DNA from: Azotobacter chroococcum
Lineage (GTDB): Bacteria > Pseudomonadota > Gammaproteobacteria > Pseudomonadales > Pseudomonadaceae
Direction: 5' to 3'
DNA length: 64,000 nt
NCBI RefSeq assembly: GCF_004339665.1
Contig: NZ_SMMU01000004.1
Coordinates: forward strand, 124,001 to 188,000
Both the position numbers and the translations under genes were made by a program. The notes below the pieces were generated by a model. The model was not told the DNA's origin, searched no databases, and saw nothing but the letters and a program-made list of their open reading frames with translations. Below, piece after piece: positions 31,547 through 41,732 of the stretch (positions are counted from its first letter, which is position 1; every line of letters begins with the position of its first letter).

Positions 31547-32002
31547 TCAGTGACTGCCCGAATGGCCGAAGCCGCCGGCGCCGCGCTGACTGGCGTCGAA
31601 CGCCTCGACCAGCTCGAAGTGCGCCTGCACCACCGGCACCAGCACCAGCTGGGCGATGCGTTCGCCGACTGCGATGCGGAAGCTGCTCTGGCCGCGGTTC
31701 CAGCAGGAGACCATGAGCTCGCCTTGGTAGTCGGAGTCGATCAGCCCGACCAGGTTGCCGAGGACGATGCCGTGCTTGTGGCCCAGGCCCGAGCGCGGCA
31801 GGACCAGCGCGGCCAGTCCCGGGTCGGCGATGTGGATGGCCAGTCCGGTGGGGATCAGCGCGGTCTGGCCCGGCTCCAGGCTCAGCTCCTCCTGGAGCAT
31901 GGCGCGCAGGTCGAGGCCGGCGGAACCGGCGGTGGCGTAGGCCGGCAGCGGATAGTCGCTGCCCAGGCGGGGATCGAGAATCTTGGCTTGCAGACTGTGC
32001 AT
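31547..32002 (-). CDS. dut: dUTP diphosphatase
   Basis: A 151-residue trimeric enzyme that hydrolyses dUTP. The five family motifs are visible: [38 protein letters not shown] and the C-terminal arm [12 protein letters not shown]. It starts 5 bases after coaBC, so it is in the same operon. A 177-base gap without recognised features separates it from algC. Confidence 0.97.
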   Translation of the reverse strand: MHSLQAKILDPRLGSDYPLPAYATAGSAGLDLRAMLQEELSLEPGQTALIPTGLAIHIADPGLAALVLPRSGLGHKHGIVLGNLVGLIDSDYQGELMVSCWNRGQSSFRIAVGERIAQLVLVPVVQAHFELVEAFDASQRGAGGFGHSGSH

Positions 32003-32007
32003 GGGTA

Positions 32008-33216
32008 TCAGGCCTTGTCGAGGCGGTCGGCGATGAAGGCGATCAGCTGGCGGGCGATCTTGCCCTTGCTGGTCTGGGCGAAGCGGGTTTCCTGCTGCGC
32101 GCGGTCGATCACGCTGACCGCGTTCTCCTCGCTGTTGAAGCCGATGCCGGGGTTGGCCACATCGTTGGCGACGATCAGGTCGAGGTTCTTCGCGTTCAGC
32201 TTGCGCAGGGCGTATTCCAGCAGGTTTTCGGTCTCGGCGGCGAAGCCGACGCTGAACGGGCGGTCGGCGCGCTGCGCCAGGGTGGCGAGGATGTCCGGGT
32301 TGCGCACCAGCTGCAGGAGCAGGCCGTCGTCGTTGTTCGGGTCCTTCTTCAGCTTCTGTGGGGCGACCACCTGCGGCCGGTAGTCGGCCACCGCGGCGGC
32401 GGCGATGAGGAGGTCGCAGGGCATCGCCGCCTCGCAGGCGGCGAGCATGTCGTGGGCACTGACCACGTCGATGCGCTCGACCCGCTCCGGCGTCGGCAGG
32501 TGCACCGGGCCGCTGACCAGGGTGACCCGGGCGCCGGCCTCGGCGGCGGCCTCGGCCAGGGCGAAGCCCATCTTGCCGGAGCTGTGGTTGGTGAGGTAGC
32601 GCACCGGGTCGATGTTTTCCCGGGTCGGGCCGGCGGTGATCAGCACGTGGCGGCCGGTCAGGCAGCCGCTTGCGAAGCAGTCGGCGACCCGCTGGGCGAG
32701 TTCCGCGGGTTCCAGCATGCGCCCCGGGCCGACGTCGCCGCAGGCCTGGCTGCCTTCGGCCGGACCGAACAGGCGCAGGCCGCGCGCGACGAGGGTCTGC
32801 GCGTTGGCCTGGGTCGCCGGGTCGCGCCACATCGCCTGGTTCATCGCCGGGGCCAGGGCCACCGGCGCGTCGGTGGCCAGCACCAGGGCGGTCAGCAGAT
32901 CGTCGGCCATGCCCTGGGCGAGGCGCGCCAGCAGGTCGGCAGTGGCTGGGGCGATCAGCACCAGGTCGGCCCATTTGGCCAGCTCGATGTGGCCCATCGC
33001 CGCTTCGGCGGCCGGATCGAGCAGATCCAGATGCACCGGATGGCCGGACAGGGCCTGAAGGGTCAGGGGGGTGATGAACTCGCGCCCGCCCCGGGTCATC
33101 ACCACATGGACTTCCGCGCCCTGGTCGCGCAGGCGGCGGACCAGCTCCGCGCTCTTGTAGGCGGCGATGCCGCCGCCGACGCCCAGGACGATGCGTTTCC
33201 GATACAGCCGCTGCAT
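32008..33216 (-). CDS. coaBC: Phosphopantothenoylcysteine decarboxylase/synthetase
   Basis: A 402-residue bifunctional flavoenzyme of coenzyme A synthesis. The N-terminal CoaC half has [16 protein letters not shown], the HXFCD-like [18 protein letters not shown] and the PAMNQAMW motif; the CoaB half has [26 protein letters not shown] and AAVADYRP. The active-site Cys is in the [10 protein letters not shown] loop. The ATG at 33216 is chosen by family length. Confidence 0.96.
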   Translation of the reverse strand: MQRLYRKRIVLGVGGGIAAYKSAELVRRLRDQGAEVHVVMTRGGREFITPLTLQALSGHPVHLDLLDPAAEAAMGHIELAKWADLVLIAPATADLLARLAQGMADDLLTALVLATDAPVALAPAMNQAMWRDPATQANAQTLVARGLRLFGPAEGSQACGDVGPGRMLEPAELAQRVADCFASGCLTGRHVLITAGPTRENIDPVRYLTNHSSGKMGFALAEAAAEAGARVTLVSGPVHLPTPERVERIDVVSAHDMLAACEAAMPCDLLIAAAAVADYRPQVVAPQKLKKDPNNDDGLLLQLVRNPDILATLAQRADRPFSVGFAAETENLLEYALRKLNAKNLDLIVANDVANPGIGFNSEENAVSVIDRAQQETRFAQTSKGKIARQLIAFIADRLDKA

Positions 33217-33372
33217 AGGCCTGCCTTGCTTTGTTGTCGTGATCGCTTGCCCAGGCCCCCGGCTGCCTTGCGAGGCTGTCCGGGCGTGCTCCCCGTCACG
33301 GCCGGGCACAAAATGCCGGCTAAGATAGCACAGCCCCGCACCGGGATCAGCGGGGGTCGACAGGGAGGTGGC

Positions 33373-34047
33373 ATGAGCATTCGGGACTGGCCGGCGACGG
33401 AGCGGCCGCGGGAAAAACTGCTGGAACAGGGCGCGCTGGCGCTGAGCGATGCCGAGCTGCTGGCGATCTTCCTGCGCACCGGGGTCGCCGGGCAAAGCGC
33501 GGTGGACCTGGCCCGCCATCTGCTGAACGACTTCGGCAGCCTGCGCGCCCTGCTGGAGGCCGACCGCGCCTCGTTCAGCCGCCGCCTCGGCCTCGGCCCG
33601 GCCAAGTTCGCCCTGCTGCAGGCGGTGCTGGAAATGTCACGCCGGCATCTGGCCGAGCGCCTGCGCCGCGATCCGGCGCTGGAGAGTCCGCAGGCGGTGC
33701 GCGACTACCTGAAGGCGCGCCTGCGCCACGAGCCCCACGAGATCTTCGGCTGCCTGTTCCTCGACGCCAAGCACCGGGTGCAGGCCTTCGAGGCGCTGTT
33801 CCACGGCACCATCGACGGCGCCAGCGTCTATCCGCGCCAGGTGGTCAAGCGCGCCCTGGCGCACAACGCCGCCGCGCTGATCCTCACCCACAACCACCCT
33901 TCGGGTGTCGCCGAACCGAGCCAGGCGGACCGCAGCCTGACCCAGCGGCTGAAGGAGGCGCTGGCGCTGGTCGACGTGCGGGTGCTCGACCATTTCATCG
34001 TCGGCGACGGCGAGCCGCTGTCGATGGCCGAACACGGCTGGCTGTAG
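33373..34047 (+). CDS. radC: RadC family JAB1/MPN-domain protein
   Basis: A 224-residue protein. Helix-hairpin-helix region at the N-terminus, then a metalloprotease-like domain with the metal-binding HNHPSG motif (about 174-179) and D downstream. Once linked to DNA repair, its real role is unclear. GGGAGGTG lies 5 bases before the ATG. It is divergent from coaBC, the usual layout. Confidence 0.93.
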   Translation: MSIRDWPATERPREKLLEQGALALSDAELLAIFLRTGVAGQSAVDLARHLLNDFGSLRALLEADRASFSRRLGLGPAKFALLQAVLEMSRRHLAERLRRDPALESPQAVRDYLKARLRHEPHEIFGCLFLDAKHRVQAFEALFHGTIDGASVYPRQVVKRALAHNAAALILTHNHPSGVAEPSQADRSLTQRLKEALALVDVRVLDHFIVGDGEPLSMAEHGWL

Positions 34048-34059
34048 GCTGCCGCGTAC

Positions 34060-34806
34060 TCAGCGGGGCGGATGCGGCCCGCCGAGACGCTCGAGGTAGG
34101 CGCTGCCGCCCAGCTGGCGCATCTGCCGGGCGATCCAGTCGGCGCGGCGATTGACGTAGGCACTCGGCGCGGACGCGCTCCATTCCCGCGGATTGGGCAG
34201 GACGGCGGCGAGCAGGCTGGCCTGGCGGGTCGACAGGTAGGGGGCGCCGATGCCGAAATGATGACGGGCGGCGGCCTCGGCGCCGAAGACCCCGTCGCCC
34301 CATTCGGCGCTGTTCAGGTAGACCTCGAGAATCCGCTGCTTGGACCAGCAGAGCTCGATCAAGGCGGTGAACCAGGCCTCGATGCCCTTGCGCAGCCAGC
34401 TGCGCCCGGACCAGAGGAACAGGTTCTTCGCCACCTGCTGGCTGAGGGTGCTGGCGCCGCGCAGCGTGCCGCCCAGCTCGTTGTGTGCCAGGGCGGCGCG
34501 GATCGCCGCGAGGTCGAAACCCCAGTGTTCGGCGAAGTGCTGGTCCTCGGCGGCGATCACCGCCATCTTCAGGTCGTCCGGCAGCTGGGCCCAGGGGCGC
34601 CATTCCCGCTGCAGGTCGAGCGGGCGGCGCTCGAGCCAGGAGTCGACCTTGCGCTCCACCATCAGCGCACTGCCCGGCGGCGGCACCCAGCGCAGGCTCA
34701 GCACCAGCAGGAGGGAGCCGGCGGCGAGCCAGAGCGGAAGCTGGAGCAGGCGGCGGAGCAGGGTGCGGGGCATGGTCGACTTGGCCGGGGCGGTCGGGCG
34801 GGCCAT
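34060..34806 (-). CDS. mtgA: Monofunctional peptidoglycan glycosyltransferase
   Basis: A 248-residue inner-membrane enzyme that polymerises glycan strands from lipid II. One N-terminal transmembrane helix, then the GT51 motifs EDQHFAEHWGFD (catalytic Glu), GASTLSQQVAKNLFL, RKGIEAWFTALIE and RILEVYLNSAEWG. The ATG at 34806 has an AGAGGG site 8 bases upstream; the in-frame ATG at 34773 aligns better with other pseudomonad starts and is an alternative. The start is close to the divergent DUF423 gene (36-base gap). Confidence 0.95.
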   Translation of the reverse strand: MARPTAPAKSTMPRTLLRRLLQLPLWLAAGSLLLVLSLRWVPPPGSALMVERKVDSWLERRPLDLQREWRPWAQLPDDLKMAVIAAEDQHFAEHWGFDLAAIRAALAHNELGGTLRGASTLSQQVAKNLFLWSGRSWLRKGIEAWFTALIELCWSKQRILEVYLNSAEWGDGVFGAEAAARHHFGIGAPYLSTRQASLLAAVLPNPREWSASAPSAYVNRRADWIARQMRQLGGSAYLERLGGPHPPR

Positions 34807-34842
34807 TATAGCGGCCCTCTTTCGTCTGTCCGGAGCTCATTC

Positions 34843-35220
34843 ATGGCGCGTGTCTTTCTCGTGCTGGCGGCCCTGTTCGGCTTCGCCGGCGTCGCCCTCG
34901 GCGCCTTCGGCGCCCATGGCTTGCGCGGTCTGCTGAGCCCGGAATACCTCGAGGTGTTCCAGACCGGCGTGCACTACCAGCAGTTCCACGCCCTGGCGCT
35001 GCTCGCCGTCGGCCTGCTCGCCCTGCATCGCCCGGGGCGCCTGCTGGCGTCCGCCGGCATCCTCTTCGGCCTGGGTATCCTGATGTTCTCCGGCAGCCTC
35101 TACCTGCTCACCCTGGGCGGCTTCAAGCTCGGTCTGGTCACACCGTTCGGCGGCCTGGCCTTCCTCCTCGGCTGGCTGTGCCTAGGGCTGGCCGGCTGGC
35201 GCCTGGGGGGCTCGGTCTGA
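34843..35220 (+). CDS. DUF423 (YgdD) family membrane protein
   Basis: A 125-residue protein with four hydrophobic segments and the DUF423 signature (FGFAGVALGAFGAHGL near the N-terminus, FQTGVHYQQFHALALLAVG). The function is unknown. It is short, with a CGGAG site before the ATG. Confidence 0.9.
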   Translation: MARVFLVLAALFGFAGVALGAFGAHGLRGLLSPEYLEVFQTGVHYQQFHALALLAVGLLALHRPGRLLASAGILFGLGILMFSGSLYLLTLGGFKLGLVTPFGGLAFLLGWLCLGLAGWRLGGSV

Positions 35221-35306
35221 GTGCCGGGTGGCCCCCCGCCGCTGCCTTGGTGATCGCCGCGGATCGGCGCTAGAATGCCGAACCTTCCGGACGCAGCGAA
35301 CCCGTC

Positions 35307-35507
35307 ATGCGCATTCAGTTGAACGGCGAACCCTACGACCTTGCCGATGGCCAGACCATCGCCGATCTGTTGGCCCGTCTGGATCTGGCCGGCCGGCGCG
35401 TCGCGGTCGAACTCAATCTCGACATCGTGCCCCGCAGTCTGCACGCCGCCACCGCCTTGCGCGAGGGCGACCGGGTGGAGGTGGTGCACGCCATTGGTGG
35501 TGGTTAG
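35307..35507 (+). CDS. thiS: Sulfur carrier protein ThiS
   Basis: A 66-residue ubiquitin-like protein ending in the required Gly-Gly (HAIGGG). Its C-terminus is thiocarboxylated and supplies sulfur for the thiazole of thiamine. It precedes thiG by 90 bases. No TPP riboswitch was recognised upstream. Confidence 0.95.
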   Translation: MRIQLNGEPYDLADGQTIADLLARLDLAGRRVAVELNLDIVPRSLHAATALREGDRVEVVHAIGGG

Positions 35508-35597
35508 CAGGTCGTTGAAGCACCTTCGCGCCCGGCCCGACCGCCGGAGGGCGCTCCGGCACTACCCTTTCAACCGCCTGCCCAGGAGGAAATCCCG

Positions 35598-36392
35598 ATG
35601 AGTCCCGCTCGCAACGACAAGCCCTTTACCCTGGCCGGCCGCACCTACACGTCGCGTCTGCTGGTCGGCACCGGCAAGTACAAGGATCTCGAGGAGACCC
35701 GCCAGGCCATCGAGGCCTCCGGCGCAGAGATCGTCACCGTCGCGGTGCGCCGCACCAACATCGGCCAGAACCCCGGCGAGCCGAACCTGCTCGACGTGAT
35801 CAGCCCGGCACGCTACACCATCCTGCCGAACACCGCCGGCTGCTACACCGCCGAGGAGGCGGTGCGCACCTGCCGTCTGTCCCGCGAGCTGCTGGACGGC
35901 CACCAGCTGGTCAAGCTGGAAGTGCTGGCCGACCAGAAGACTCTGTTCCCCAACGTGATCGAGACCCTCAAGGCTGCCGAGGTGCTGGTCAAGGACGGTT
36001 TCGACGTGATGGTCTACACCAGCGACGACCCGATCATCGCCCGTCAGCTGGCAGAAATGGGCTGCATCGCGGTGATGCCGCTGGCCGGCCTGATCGGCAC
36101 CGGCCTCGGCATCTGCAACCCCTACAACCTGCGCATCATCCTCGAGGAGGCGACGGTGCCGGTGCTGGTGGATGCCGGGGTGGGCACCGCCTCGGACGCG
36201 ACCATCGCCATGGAGCTGGGCTGCGAGGCGGTGCTGATGAACAGCGCCATCGCCCACGCCCAGGACCCGGTGCTGATGGCCCGGGCGATGAAGCACGCCA
36301 TCGAGGCCGGGCGCCTGGCCTGGCTCGCCGGGCGCATGCCGAAGAAGCTCTACGCCAGCGCCTCGTCGCCGCTGGAAGGCTTGATCCGTTAA
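35598..36392 (+). CDS. thiG: Thiazole synthase ThiG
   Basis: A 264-residue TIM-barrel enzyme that makes the thiazole phosphate from 1-deoxy-xylulose 5-phosphate, ThiS-thiocarboxylate and dehydroglycine. [12 protein letters not shown], the lysine-bearing LVKLEVLAD, and [20 protein letters not shown] are conserved. AGGAGG lies 10 bases before the ATG. Confidence 0.97.
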   Translation: MSPARNDKPFTLAGRTYTSRLLVGTGKYKDLEETRQAIEASGAEIVTVAVRRTNIGQNPGEPNLLDVISPARYTILPNTAGCYTAEEAVRTCRLSRELLDGHQLVKLEVLADQKTLFPNVIETLKAAEVLVKDGFDVMVYTSDDPIIARQLAEMGCIAVMPLAGLIGTGLGICNPYNLRIILEEATVPVLVDAGVGTASDATIAMELGCEAVLMNSAIAHAQDPVLMARAMKHAIEAGRLAWLAGRMPKKLYASASSPLEGLIR

Positions 36393-36432
36393 TTTGCCGG
36401 GCGGCGCCCGGCGTCGCCTGCGTTCAGCGAAG

Positions 36433-36470
36433 CGAGTCCTGTCCGCGAGGGCAGGGCTCGTTTGTCTTTT
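36433..36470 (+). terminator. Rho-independent terminator after thiG
   Basis: A 12-base stem (36433-36444 with 36449-36460, two G-U type mismatches) with a GCGA tetraloop and a T-rich tail TTTGTCTTTT. It lies only 12 bases before the trmB start, so trmB needs readthrough or a promoter overlapping the hairpin. Confidence 0.8.
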
Positions 36471-36481
36471 CAGGAAGCGTT

Positions 36482-37204
36482 ATGACCGACGAAATCCAAC
36501 AAGCGCCGCAAACCGCCGACGAAGCGCCGCGTCTGCGCACCATCAAGAGTTTCGTGATGCGCGCCGGGCGCATGACGGAAGGCCAGCAGCGCGGCCTCGA
36601 ACAGGGCTGGCCGAAATTCGGCCTGGCCCTGGAAGACGGACTGCGCGACTTCGACCAGGTGTTCGGACGCCATGCGCCGCGCACCTTCGAGATCGGCTTC
36701 GGCATGGGCCACTCGACCCTGGAGATGGCGGCAAGCGCGCCGGAGCAGGACTTCATCGGCGTCGAGGTGCACAAGCCGGGCGTCGGCGCCCTGCTCAACG
36801 GCGCCCTAGCGCAGAACCTGACCAACCTGCGCGTCTACAGCTGCGATGCGCTGGACGTGCTGCGCCAATGCGTGGCCGATGCCAGCCTGGACCGCGTGCT
36901 GCTGTTCTTCCCCGACCCCTGGCACAAGAGCCGCCACCACAAGCGGCGCATCGTCCAGCCGGCGTTCGCCGAACTGGTGCGGCAGAAGCTCAAGGTCGGT
37001 GGCGTGCTGCACATGGCCACCGACTGGCAGCCCTACGCCGAGCACATGCTGGAAGTGATGAGCGCCGCGCCGGGTTACCGCAACCTGGCCGCGGACGGCA
37101 CCTATGTGCCGCGCCCCGAGGAGCGCCCGGTGACCAAGTTCGAGCGCCGCGGCGAGCGCCTCGGCCACGGGGTATGGGATCTGAAGTTCCAGCGCATCGA
37201 TTGA
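36482..37204 (+). CDS. trmB: tRNA (guanine-N7)-methyltransferase
   Basis: A 240-residue SAM-dependent enzyme that methylates G46 of tRNA. SAM-binding [23 protein letters not shown], the [15 protein letters not shown] motif and [12 protein letters not shown] are present. Full length. Confidence 0.97.
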   Translation: MTDEIQQAPQTADEAPRLRTIKSFVMRAGRMTEGQQRGLEQGWPKFGLALEDGLRDFDQVFGRHAPRTFEIGFGMGHSTLEMAASAPEQDFIGVEVHKPGVGALLNGALAQNLTNLRVYSCDALDVLRQCVADASLDRVLLFFPDPWHKSRHHKRRIVQPAFAELVRQKLKVGGVLHMATDWQPYAEHMLEVMSAAPGYRNLAADGTYVPRPEERPVTKFERRGERLGHGVWDLKFQRID

Positions 37205-37215
37205 GCGGGGGCGTA

Positions 37216-37247
37216 GGGTGGAAAAGACCTGCGGTCGTTTTCCACCC
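37216..37247. repeat. REP-like palindrome
   Basis: GGGTGGAAAA, 12-base centre, TTTTCCACCC. Between the convergent trmB and hemW genes. It is the same family as the palindromes at 12724-12804, including the GACCTGCGGTC-type centre. Confidence 0.7.
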
Positions 37248-37261
37248 TGCACCGGCCACGC

Positions 37262-38458
37262 CTACGGCAGGAAATGCTGCAGCAGGTCGTTGAGAAACAG
37301 CTGGCCGCGGGCAGTCGGGCGCAATAGCTGCGGATCGTTCTCCAGCAGTCCGGCGGCGCGGGCGGCGGTGCAGGGCTCGGCGATGGCCGCCAGCGGCAGG
37401 CCGGTGCGCTGCGCGAACAGCTCCGCCGGCACGCCCTCGGTCAGGCGCAGGGCGTTCATCATGAACTCGAACGGCAGCTCGGCCGCTTCCAGCAGGCGCT
37501 CGCCGGCCTGGAAGCGCCTGGCCGGGTCGAGGTAATCCTTCGGCAGGCGGGTTTTCCAGGTGCGGCGGATGTGGCCGTGCGGATCGCTGAGCTTGGCGTG
37601 GGCGCCGGCGCCGATGCCGAGGAAGTCGCCGAAGGTCCAGTAGTTGAGGTTGTGCCGTGCGCGCCGGCCGTCCCGGGCATAGGCCGAGGTCTCGTACTGG
37701 ACGAAGCCTTCGGCGGCCAGCAGCGCCTGGCCGGCTTCCTGGATGTCCCAGAGCAGGTCGTCCTCGGGGATTTCCGGCGGCTGGCTCCAGAACAGGGTGT
37801 TCGGCTCCAGCGTCAGCTGGTACCAGGACAGGTGCGTCGGTCCGAGGGCGACGGCCTGGCGCAGGTCGGCCAGCGCGCCGGCCACGTCCTGGTCGGGCAG
37901 GCCGTGCATCAGGTCGAGGTTGAAGTTGTCGAAACCGGCGCGCCGCGCCATTTCGGCGGCGCGGATCGCCTCGAGGCCGTCGTGGATGCGGCCCAGCGCC
38001 TGGAGCTGCGCGGTCTGGAAGCTCTGCACGCCGATCGACAGGCGGTTGATGCCGAGGCGCCGGTAGTCGGCGAACTTGGCCTGCTCGAAGGTGCCGGGGT
38101 TGGCCTCGAGGGTGATCTCGATGTCAGGGGCGAAGGCGAGATGCCGCTCGATCCCGTTCAGCAGGCGGTCGAGGGCGCGGGCGGAGAACAGGCTGGGCGT
38201 GCCGCCGCCGAGGAAGATCGATACCAGCCCGCGGCCGTGGGCGGCCGGCAGGTCCGCCTCGAGGTCGGCGAGCAGGGCGTCTACATAGGCTTCTTCCGGT
38301 AGCTCGGGGCCGGCGGCGTGGGAGTTGAAGTCGCAGTACGGACACTTGCGCACGCACCAGGGGATGTGGATGTACAGCGCCAGGGGGGGGAGCTGGAGTC
38401 CGCTTTTCCTCCCCTCGTCCTCCGGGAGAGGCGCGAGGGGAGAGGGTTGCCGGCTCAT
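37262..38458 (-). CDS. hemW: Radical SAM heme chaperone HemW
   Basis: A 398-residue radical SAM protein. The cluster motif is CVRKCPYC in [17 protein letters not shown], then GGGTPSL and the HemN-like [10 protein letters not shown]. It lacks the extra residues of true oxygen-independent coproporphyrinogen oxidase and belongs to the HemW group, which inserts heme into proteins. Its ATG overlaps the rdgB stop by 4 bases. Confidence 0.94.
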   Translation of the reverse strand: MSRQPSPLAPLPEDEGRKSGLQLPPLALYIHIPWCVRKCPYCDFNSHAAGPELPEEAYVDALLADLEADLPAAHGRGLVSIFLGGGTPSLFSARALDRLLNGIERHLAFAPDIEITLEANPGTFEQAKFADYRRLGINRLSIGVQSFQTAQLQALGRIHDGLEAIRAAEMARRAGFDNFNLDLMHGLPDQDVAGALADLRQAVALGPTHLSWYQLTLEPNTLFWSQPPEIPEDDLLWDIQEAGQALLAAEGFVQYETSAYARDGRRARHNLNYWTFGDFLGIGAGAHAKLSDPHGHIRRTWKTRLPKDYLDPARRFQAGERLLEAAELPFEFMMNALRLTEGVPAELFAQRTGLPLAAIAEPCTAARAAGLLENDPQLLRPTARGQLFLNDLLQHFLP

Positions 38459-39051
38459 GCCAGCCCCAGCCGCTGCCTGAGCTGGGCCATGGCGCGGGCG
38501 CGGTGGCTCAGGCGGTTCTTCTCCGGCGGTGCCAGCTCGGCGCTGGAGCAGTCCGTCTCCGGCACCCAGAACAGCGGGTCGTAGCCGAAGCCCTGCGCGC
38601 CGCGCGGTGCGTGCAGGATGCGCCCGTGCCAGAGGCCCTCGCAGAGGATCGGCAGCGGGTCCTCGGCATGCCGCACCAGGGCCAGGGCGCAGACGAACCG
38701 GGCGCCGCGCCCGGCGTCCGGCACGTCCCTGAGCGCTTCCAGCAGCTTGGCGTTGTTCGCCGCATCGCCGCCGCCACCGGCATAGCGTGCCGAGTAGATG
38801 CCCGGCGCGCCGCCGAGGGCGTCCACCGCCAGGCCCGAGTCGTCGGCCAGCGCCGGCAGGCCGGACACGCGGGCGGCGTGGCGGGCCTTGAGGATGGCAT
38901 TCTCGACGAAGGACAGGCCGGTTTCTTCCGGCTCGACGTCGCTGAATTCGCCGACCGAGCGCACCTGGACGGCGTCGCCCAGGAGGGCCTGGAGTTCCTT
39001 GAGCTTGCCGGCGTTGTGGCTGGCCAGTACCAGTTGGGAGAGAGTCATCAT
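38455..39051 (-). CDS. rdgB: dITP/XTP pyrophosphatase
   Basis: A 198-residue house-cleaning enzyme that removes deaminated purine nucleotides. [13 protein letters not shown] at the start, [42 protein letters not shown] and GYDPLFWVP are conserved. An MM start; the second Met is also possible. Overlaps both neighbours by 4 bases (DUF4426 upstream, hemW downstream). Confidence 0.96.
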   Translation of the reverse strand: MMTLSQLVLASHNAGKLKELQALLGDAVQVRSVGEFSDVEPEETGLSFVENAILKARHAARVSGLPALADDSGLAVDALGGAPGIYSARYAGGGGDAANNAKLLEALRDVPDAGRGARFVCALALVRHAEDPLPILCEGLWHGRILHAPRGAQGFGYDPLFWVPETDCSSAELAPPEKNRLSHRARAMAQLRQRLGLA

Positions 39052-39467
39052 TCGTCGGGGAAGAATTGCTGGTCGAATTCGAAGCTGTTGAGGGGACCGC
39101 CGCCGCTCTGGACGTCGACCTTGAAGTGCAGGGTTTCCTGGTCGAAGGGGAACTGCGACAGGTAGTAGATGGCCTCGCCCTCGCGGACCTCGCGAAAGCT
39201 CAGCGCGCGGATCTGTCCCAGGGTGTTGCGTACCTGGGCCTTGACCGTCGCGGACTGGGCCTTGCCGGCCTTCAGCACGGCGATGTTGAGCACGCCCTGC
39301 TTCTTGCCGCGGACGATGCCGGCGGCGCTGGCGATTTCCGGCTGCAGGAAGCCGGAGTTGAAGGCGCTGTAGTGCACATCGAGGTCGGCGAATTTCTGCA
39401 GGCGCTCGGCGGCGGTGGCCGGCAGCGACAGGCAGAGGGCAAGCAGGAACAGGGCGGGGCGAGACAT
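39048..39467 (-). CDS. DUF4426 family periplasmic protein
   Basis: A 139-residue protein with a signal peptide ([21 protein letters not shown]) and one DUF4426 domain ([19 protein letters not shown]...). Function unknown. GGAGAT lies 6 bases before the ATG. It is in the metX-metW-DUF4426-rdgB-hemW series typical of pseudomonads. Confidence 0.88.
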   Translation of the reverse strand: MSRPALFLLALCLSLPATAAERLQKFADLDVHYSAFNSGFLQPEIASAAGIVRGKKQGVLNIAVLKAGKAQSATVKAQVRNTLGQIRALSFREVREGEAIYYLSQFPFDQETLHFKVDVQSGGGPLNSFEFDQQFFPDE

Positions 39468-39537
39468 GGCGATCTCCTTACCAGGAACGCGGGGCGAGGG
39501 CATCCGCCCGGGTCGCCGCGGCCGGCCGGGGGCGCGG

Positions 39538-40131
39538 TCAGCGACGACTGACATGGTAGATGCCGATTTCACCTAACAGATTAGGCCACAGGCGGCTGGC
39601 CCAGCCATGCCGGTGCTCGCGGTCCACGGCCAGGCGCTGCAGCACCTGCACCTGGCGTTCGCGGCACAGGGCCTCGAAGTCCTTGAAGGTGCAGAAGTGG
39701 ATGTTCGGCGTGTTGTACCAGGTGTAGGGCAGGAACTCGGAAACCGGCATCCGCCCCTTGCTCGCCAGGTCCCAGCGGCAGCGCCAGTGGCCGAAGTTGG
39801 GAAAGGTGATGATGCAGGTGCGGCCGACCCGCAGCATCTCCTCGAGGATGCGATCCGGGTAGTGCACGGCCTGCAGCGCCTGGGTCATCACCACCACGTC
39901 GAAGCTGTCGCTGGCGAGGTTGCCGAGGCCCTTGTCGAGGTCCTGCTCGATCACGTTGATGCCCTTGTCGAGGCAGGCGGCGATGTTCTGCGGGTCGATC
40001 TCCAGGCCGTAGCCGCTGACCTCCTTGTGCTCGCGCAGCCGGGCCAGCAGCTCGCCGTCGCCGCAGCCGAGGTCGAGCACCCGGCTGCCGGCGGGAATCC
40101 ACTCTTGGATGATGTCCAGATCGGCTCTCAT
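39538..40131 (-). CDS. metW: Methionine biosynthesis protein MetW
   Basis: A 197-residue SAM-methyltransferase-like protein (VLDLGCGDGELLARL near residue 18). MetW works with MetX, and in several bacteria is needed for its acyltransferase activity. It starts 7 bases after metX. Confidence 0.95.
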   Translation of the reverse strand: MRADLDIIQEWIPAGSRVLDLGCGDGELLARLREHKEVSGYGLEIDPQNIAACLDKGINVIEQDLDKGLGNLASDSFDVVVMTQALQAVHYPDRILEEMLRVGRTCIITFPNFGHWRCRWDLASKGRMPVSEFLPYTWYNTPNIHFCTFKDFEALCRERQVQVLQRLAVDREHRHGWASRLWPNLLGEIGIYHVSRR

Positions 40132-40138
40132 GGGCGTG

Positions 40139-41272
40139 TCATACCGCGATTCGGTTCATGTAGCTGCGAAATCCCTGCAGGTAGCGGGGAATCGGTATCA
40201 GGAAGGCGTCGTGGCCCTGCGGCGCGTCGATTTCCAGGTAGCTGACGTTCTTGCCGGCGGCGATCAGCGCGTCGACGATCTCCCGCGAGCGGGCCGGCGA
40301 GAAGCGCCAGTCGGTGGTGAAGGACATCAGGCAGAAGTCGGCCCGGGCCGCCGCCAGGGTCCTGGCCAGGTCGTCGCCGTGGGCGGCGGCGGGGTCGAAG
40401 TAGTCCAGCGCCTTGGTCATCAGCAGGTAGGTGTTGGCGTCGAAGCGCCCGGAGAACTCCTCGCCCTGGTAGCGCAGGTAGCTCTCCACCTGGAACTCGA
40501 CGCTGTGGAAGTCGTAGTTGAGCTGGTCGGTCTTCAGCTCGCGGCCGAATTTCTCGCCCATGGCGTCGTCCGACAGGTAGGTGATGTGGCCGACCATGCG
40601 CGCCAGCATCAGGCCGCGCTTGGGGATCACCCCGTGCTCCTGGAAATGCCCGCCGTGGAAGTCCGGATCGGAGAGGATCGCCTGGCGTGCCACCTCGTTG
40701 AAGGCGATGTTCTGCGCCGACAGCTTGGGCGCCGAGGCGATCGCCAGGCAGTGGCGGACCCGTTCGGGATAGCTGATGGTCCACTGCAGGGCCTGCATGC
40801 CGCCGAGGCTGCCGCCGACCACCGCGGCCCACTGCTGGATGCCCAGGGCATCGGCCAGGCGCGCCTGGCTGTGCACCCAGTCCTCCACCGTCACCACCGG
40901 AAAGTCCGCGCCGTAGGGGCGGGCGGTCGCCGGGTTGAGGCTGCCGGGGCCGGTGGAGCCGTTGCAGCCGCCGAGGTTGTTCAGGCTGACGACGAAGAAG
41001 CGGCGGGTGTCGATGGGCTTGCCGGGGCCGATGCAGCTGTCCCACCAGCCGGGCTTGCGCTCCTCGGGGCTGTGGTAGCCGGCGGCATGGTGATGGCCGG
41101 ACAGGGCGTGACAGATCAGCACCGCATTGCTGCGTGCCGCGTTGAGTTCGCCGTAGGTTTCATAGACCAGTTCGTAGTCGCTCAGACTGCGTCCGCAGGC
41201 GAGCATCAGCGGTTCGCTGAAGTGCAGCATCTGCGGGCGAACCAGACCGACAGAATCTTCGGGAAAAGCCAA
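40139..41272 (-). CDS. metX: Homoserine O-acyltransferase MetX
   Basis: A 377-residue alpha/beta hydrolase-fold enzyme that acylates homoserine (succinyl-CoA is the usual donor in this MetX-MetW type). The nucleophile elbow is [34 protein letters not shown] and the final GHDAF (catalytic His) are intact. The start is uncertain: no ATG lies where the family begins. A TTG at 41272 or CTG at 41278 gives the family-like start ([12 protein letters not shown]), with AGGGG just upstream; the next in-frame ATG is at 41323. Confidence 0.93.
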   Translation of the reverse strand: MAFPEDSVGLVRPQMLHFSEPLMLACGRSLSDYELVYETYGELNAARSNAVLICHALSGHHHAAGYHSPEERKPGWWDSCIGPGKPIDTRRFFVVSLNNLGGCNGSTGPGSLNPATARPYGADFPVVTVEDWVHSQARLADALGIQQWAAVVGGSLGGMQALQWTISYPERVRHCLAIASAPKLSAQNIAFNEVARQAILSDPDFHGGHFQEHGVIPKRGLMLARMVGHITYLSDDAMGEKFGRELKTDQLNYDFHSVEFQVESYLRYQGEEFSGRFDANTYLLMTKALDYFDPAAAHGDDLARTLAAARADFCLMSFTTDWRFSPARSREIVDALIAAGKNVSYLEIDAPQGHDAFLIPIPRYLQGFRSYMNRIAV

Positions 41273-41432
41273 TGGCAGGCCCCTGCTCTTGCAAAAAAGA
41301 GGCGCCAGTCTAGGGCCTGTCATCGATTATTTCCACGCTTGCGTTGCCGCCTGAAGGTCGCCCGGGCAAGGCGCTGCCTGCCGGCAAGGGTCATGCCCTT
41401 GGCAAGGGCTGCAACACCACACCGGCCGCGGC

Positions 41433-41732
41433 TCAGGCGCCCGGCCGCGGGGTGAGGCCGGGCAGCGCGGGAAGCTGCCGCGGCTGGCGGATGCGTACCC
41501 GCTTCTGGCGGTTCAACTCGCCGCTTTCCAGGCTCACCTGGCTCTTCGGCACGCCGAAGGCGCCGGCGAGGAAGGCCAGCAGATGGGCGTTGGCCTTGCC
41601 CTCCACCGGCGGGGCGGTGAGGCGGATCTTCAGGCGCTCGCCGTGCAGCCCGGCGAATTCGTCCTTGCTGGCCTTGGGCTGCAGATGGCAGGCGAGGATC
41701 AGGTCCTCGCCGTCCCAACGGAACCAGCTCAT
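41433..41732 (-). CDS. DUF167 (YggU) family protein
   Basis: A 99-residue cytoplasmic protein with the DUF167 pattern (LQPKASKDEFAG, LTAPPVEGKANAHL). Function unknown. Its start overlaps the yggT stop (TGATG). The 160 bases after it, up to metX, hold only short GC-rich inverted repeats. Confidence 0.92.
   Translation of the reverse strand: MSWFRWDGEDLILACHLQPKASKDEFAGLHGERLKIRLTAPPVEGKANAHLLAFLAGAFGVPKSQVSLESGELNRQKRVRIRQPRQLPALPGLTPRPGA

Noticed and set aside
35221-35306. TPP riboswitch before thiS
   Set aside because: The gap is only 86 bases and lacks the conserved CUGAGA and ACCUG-type elements.
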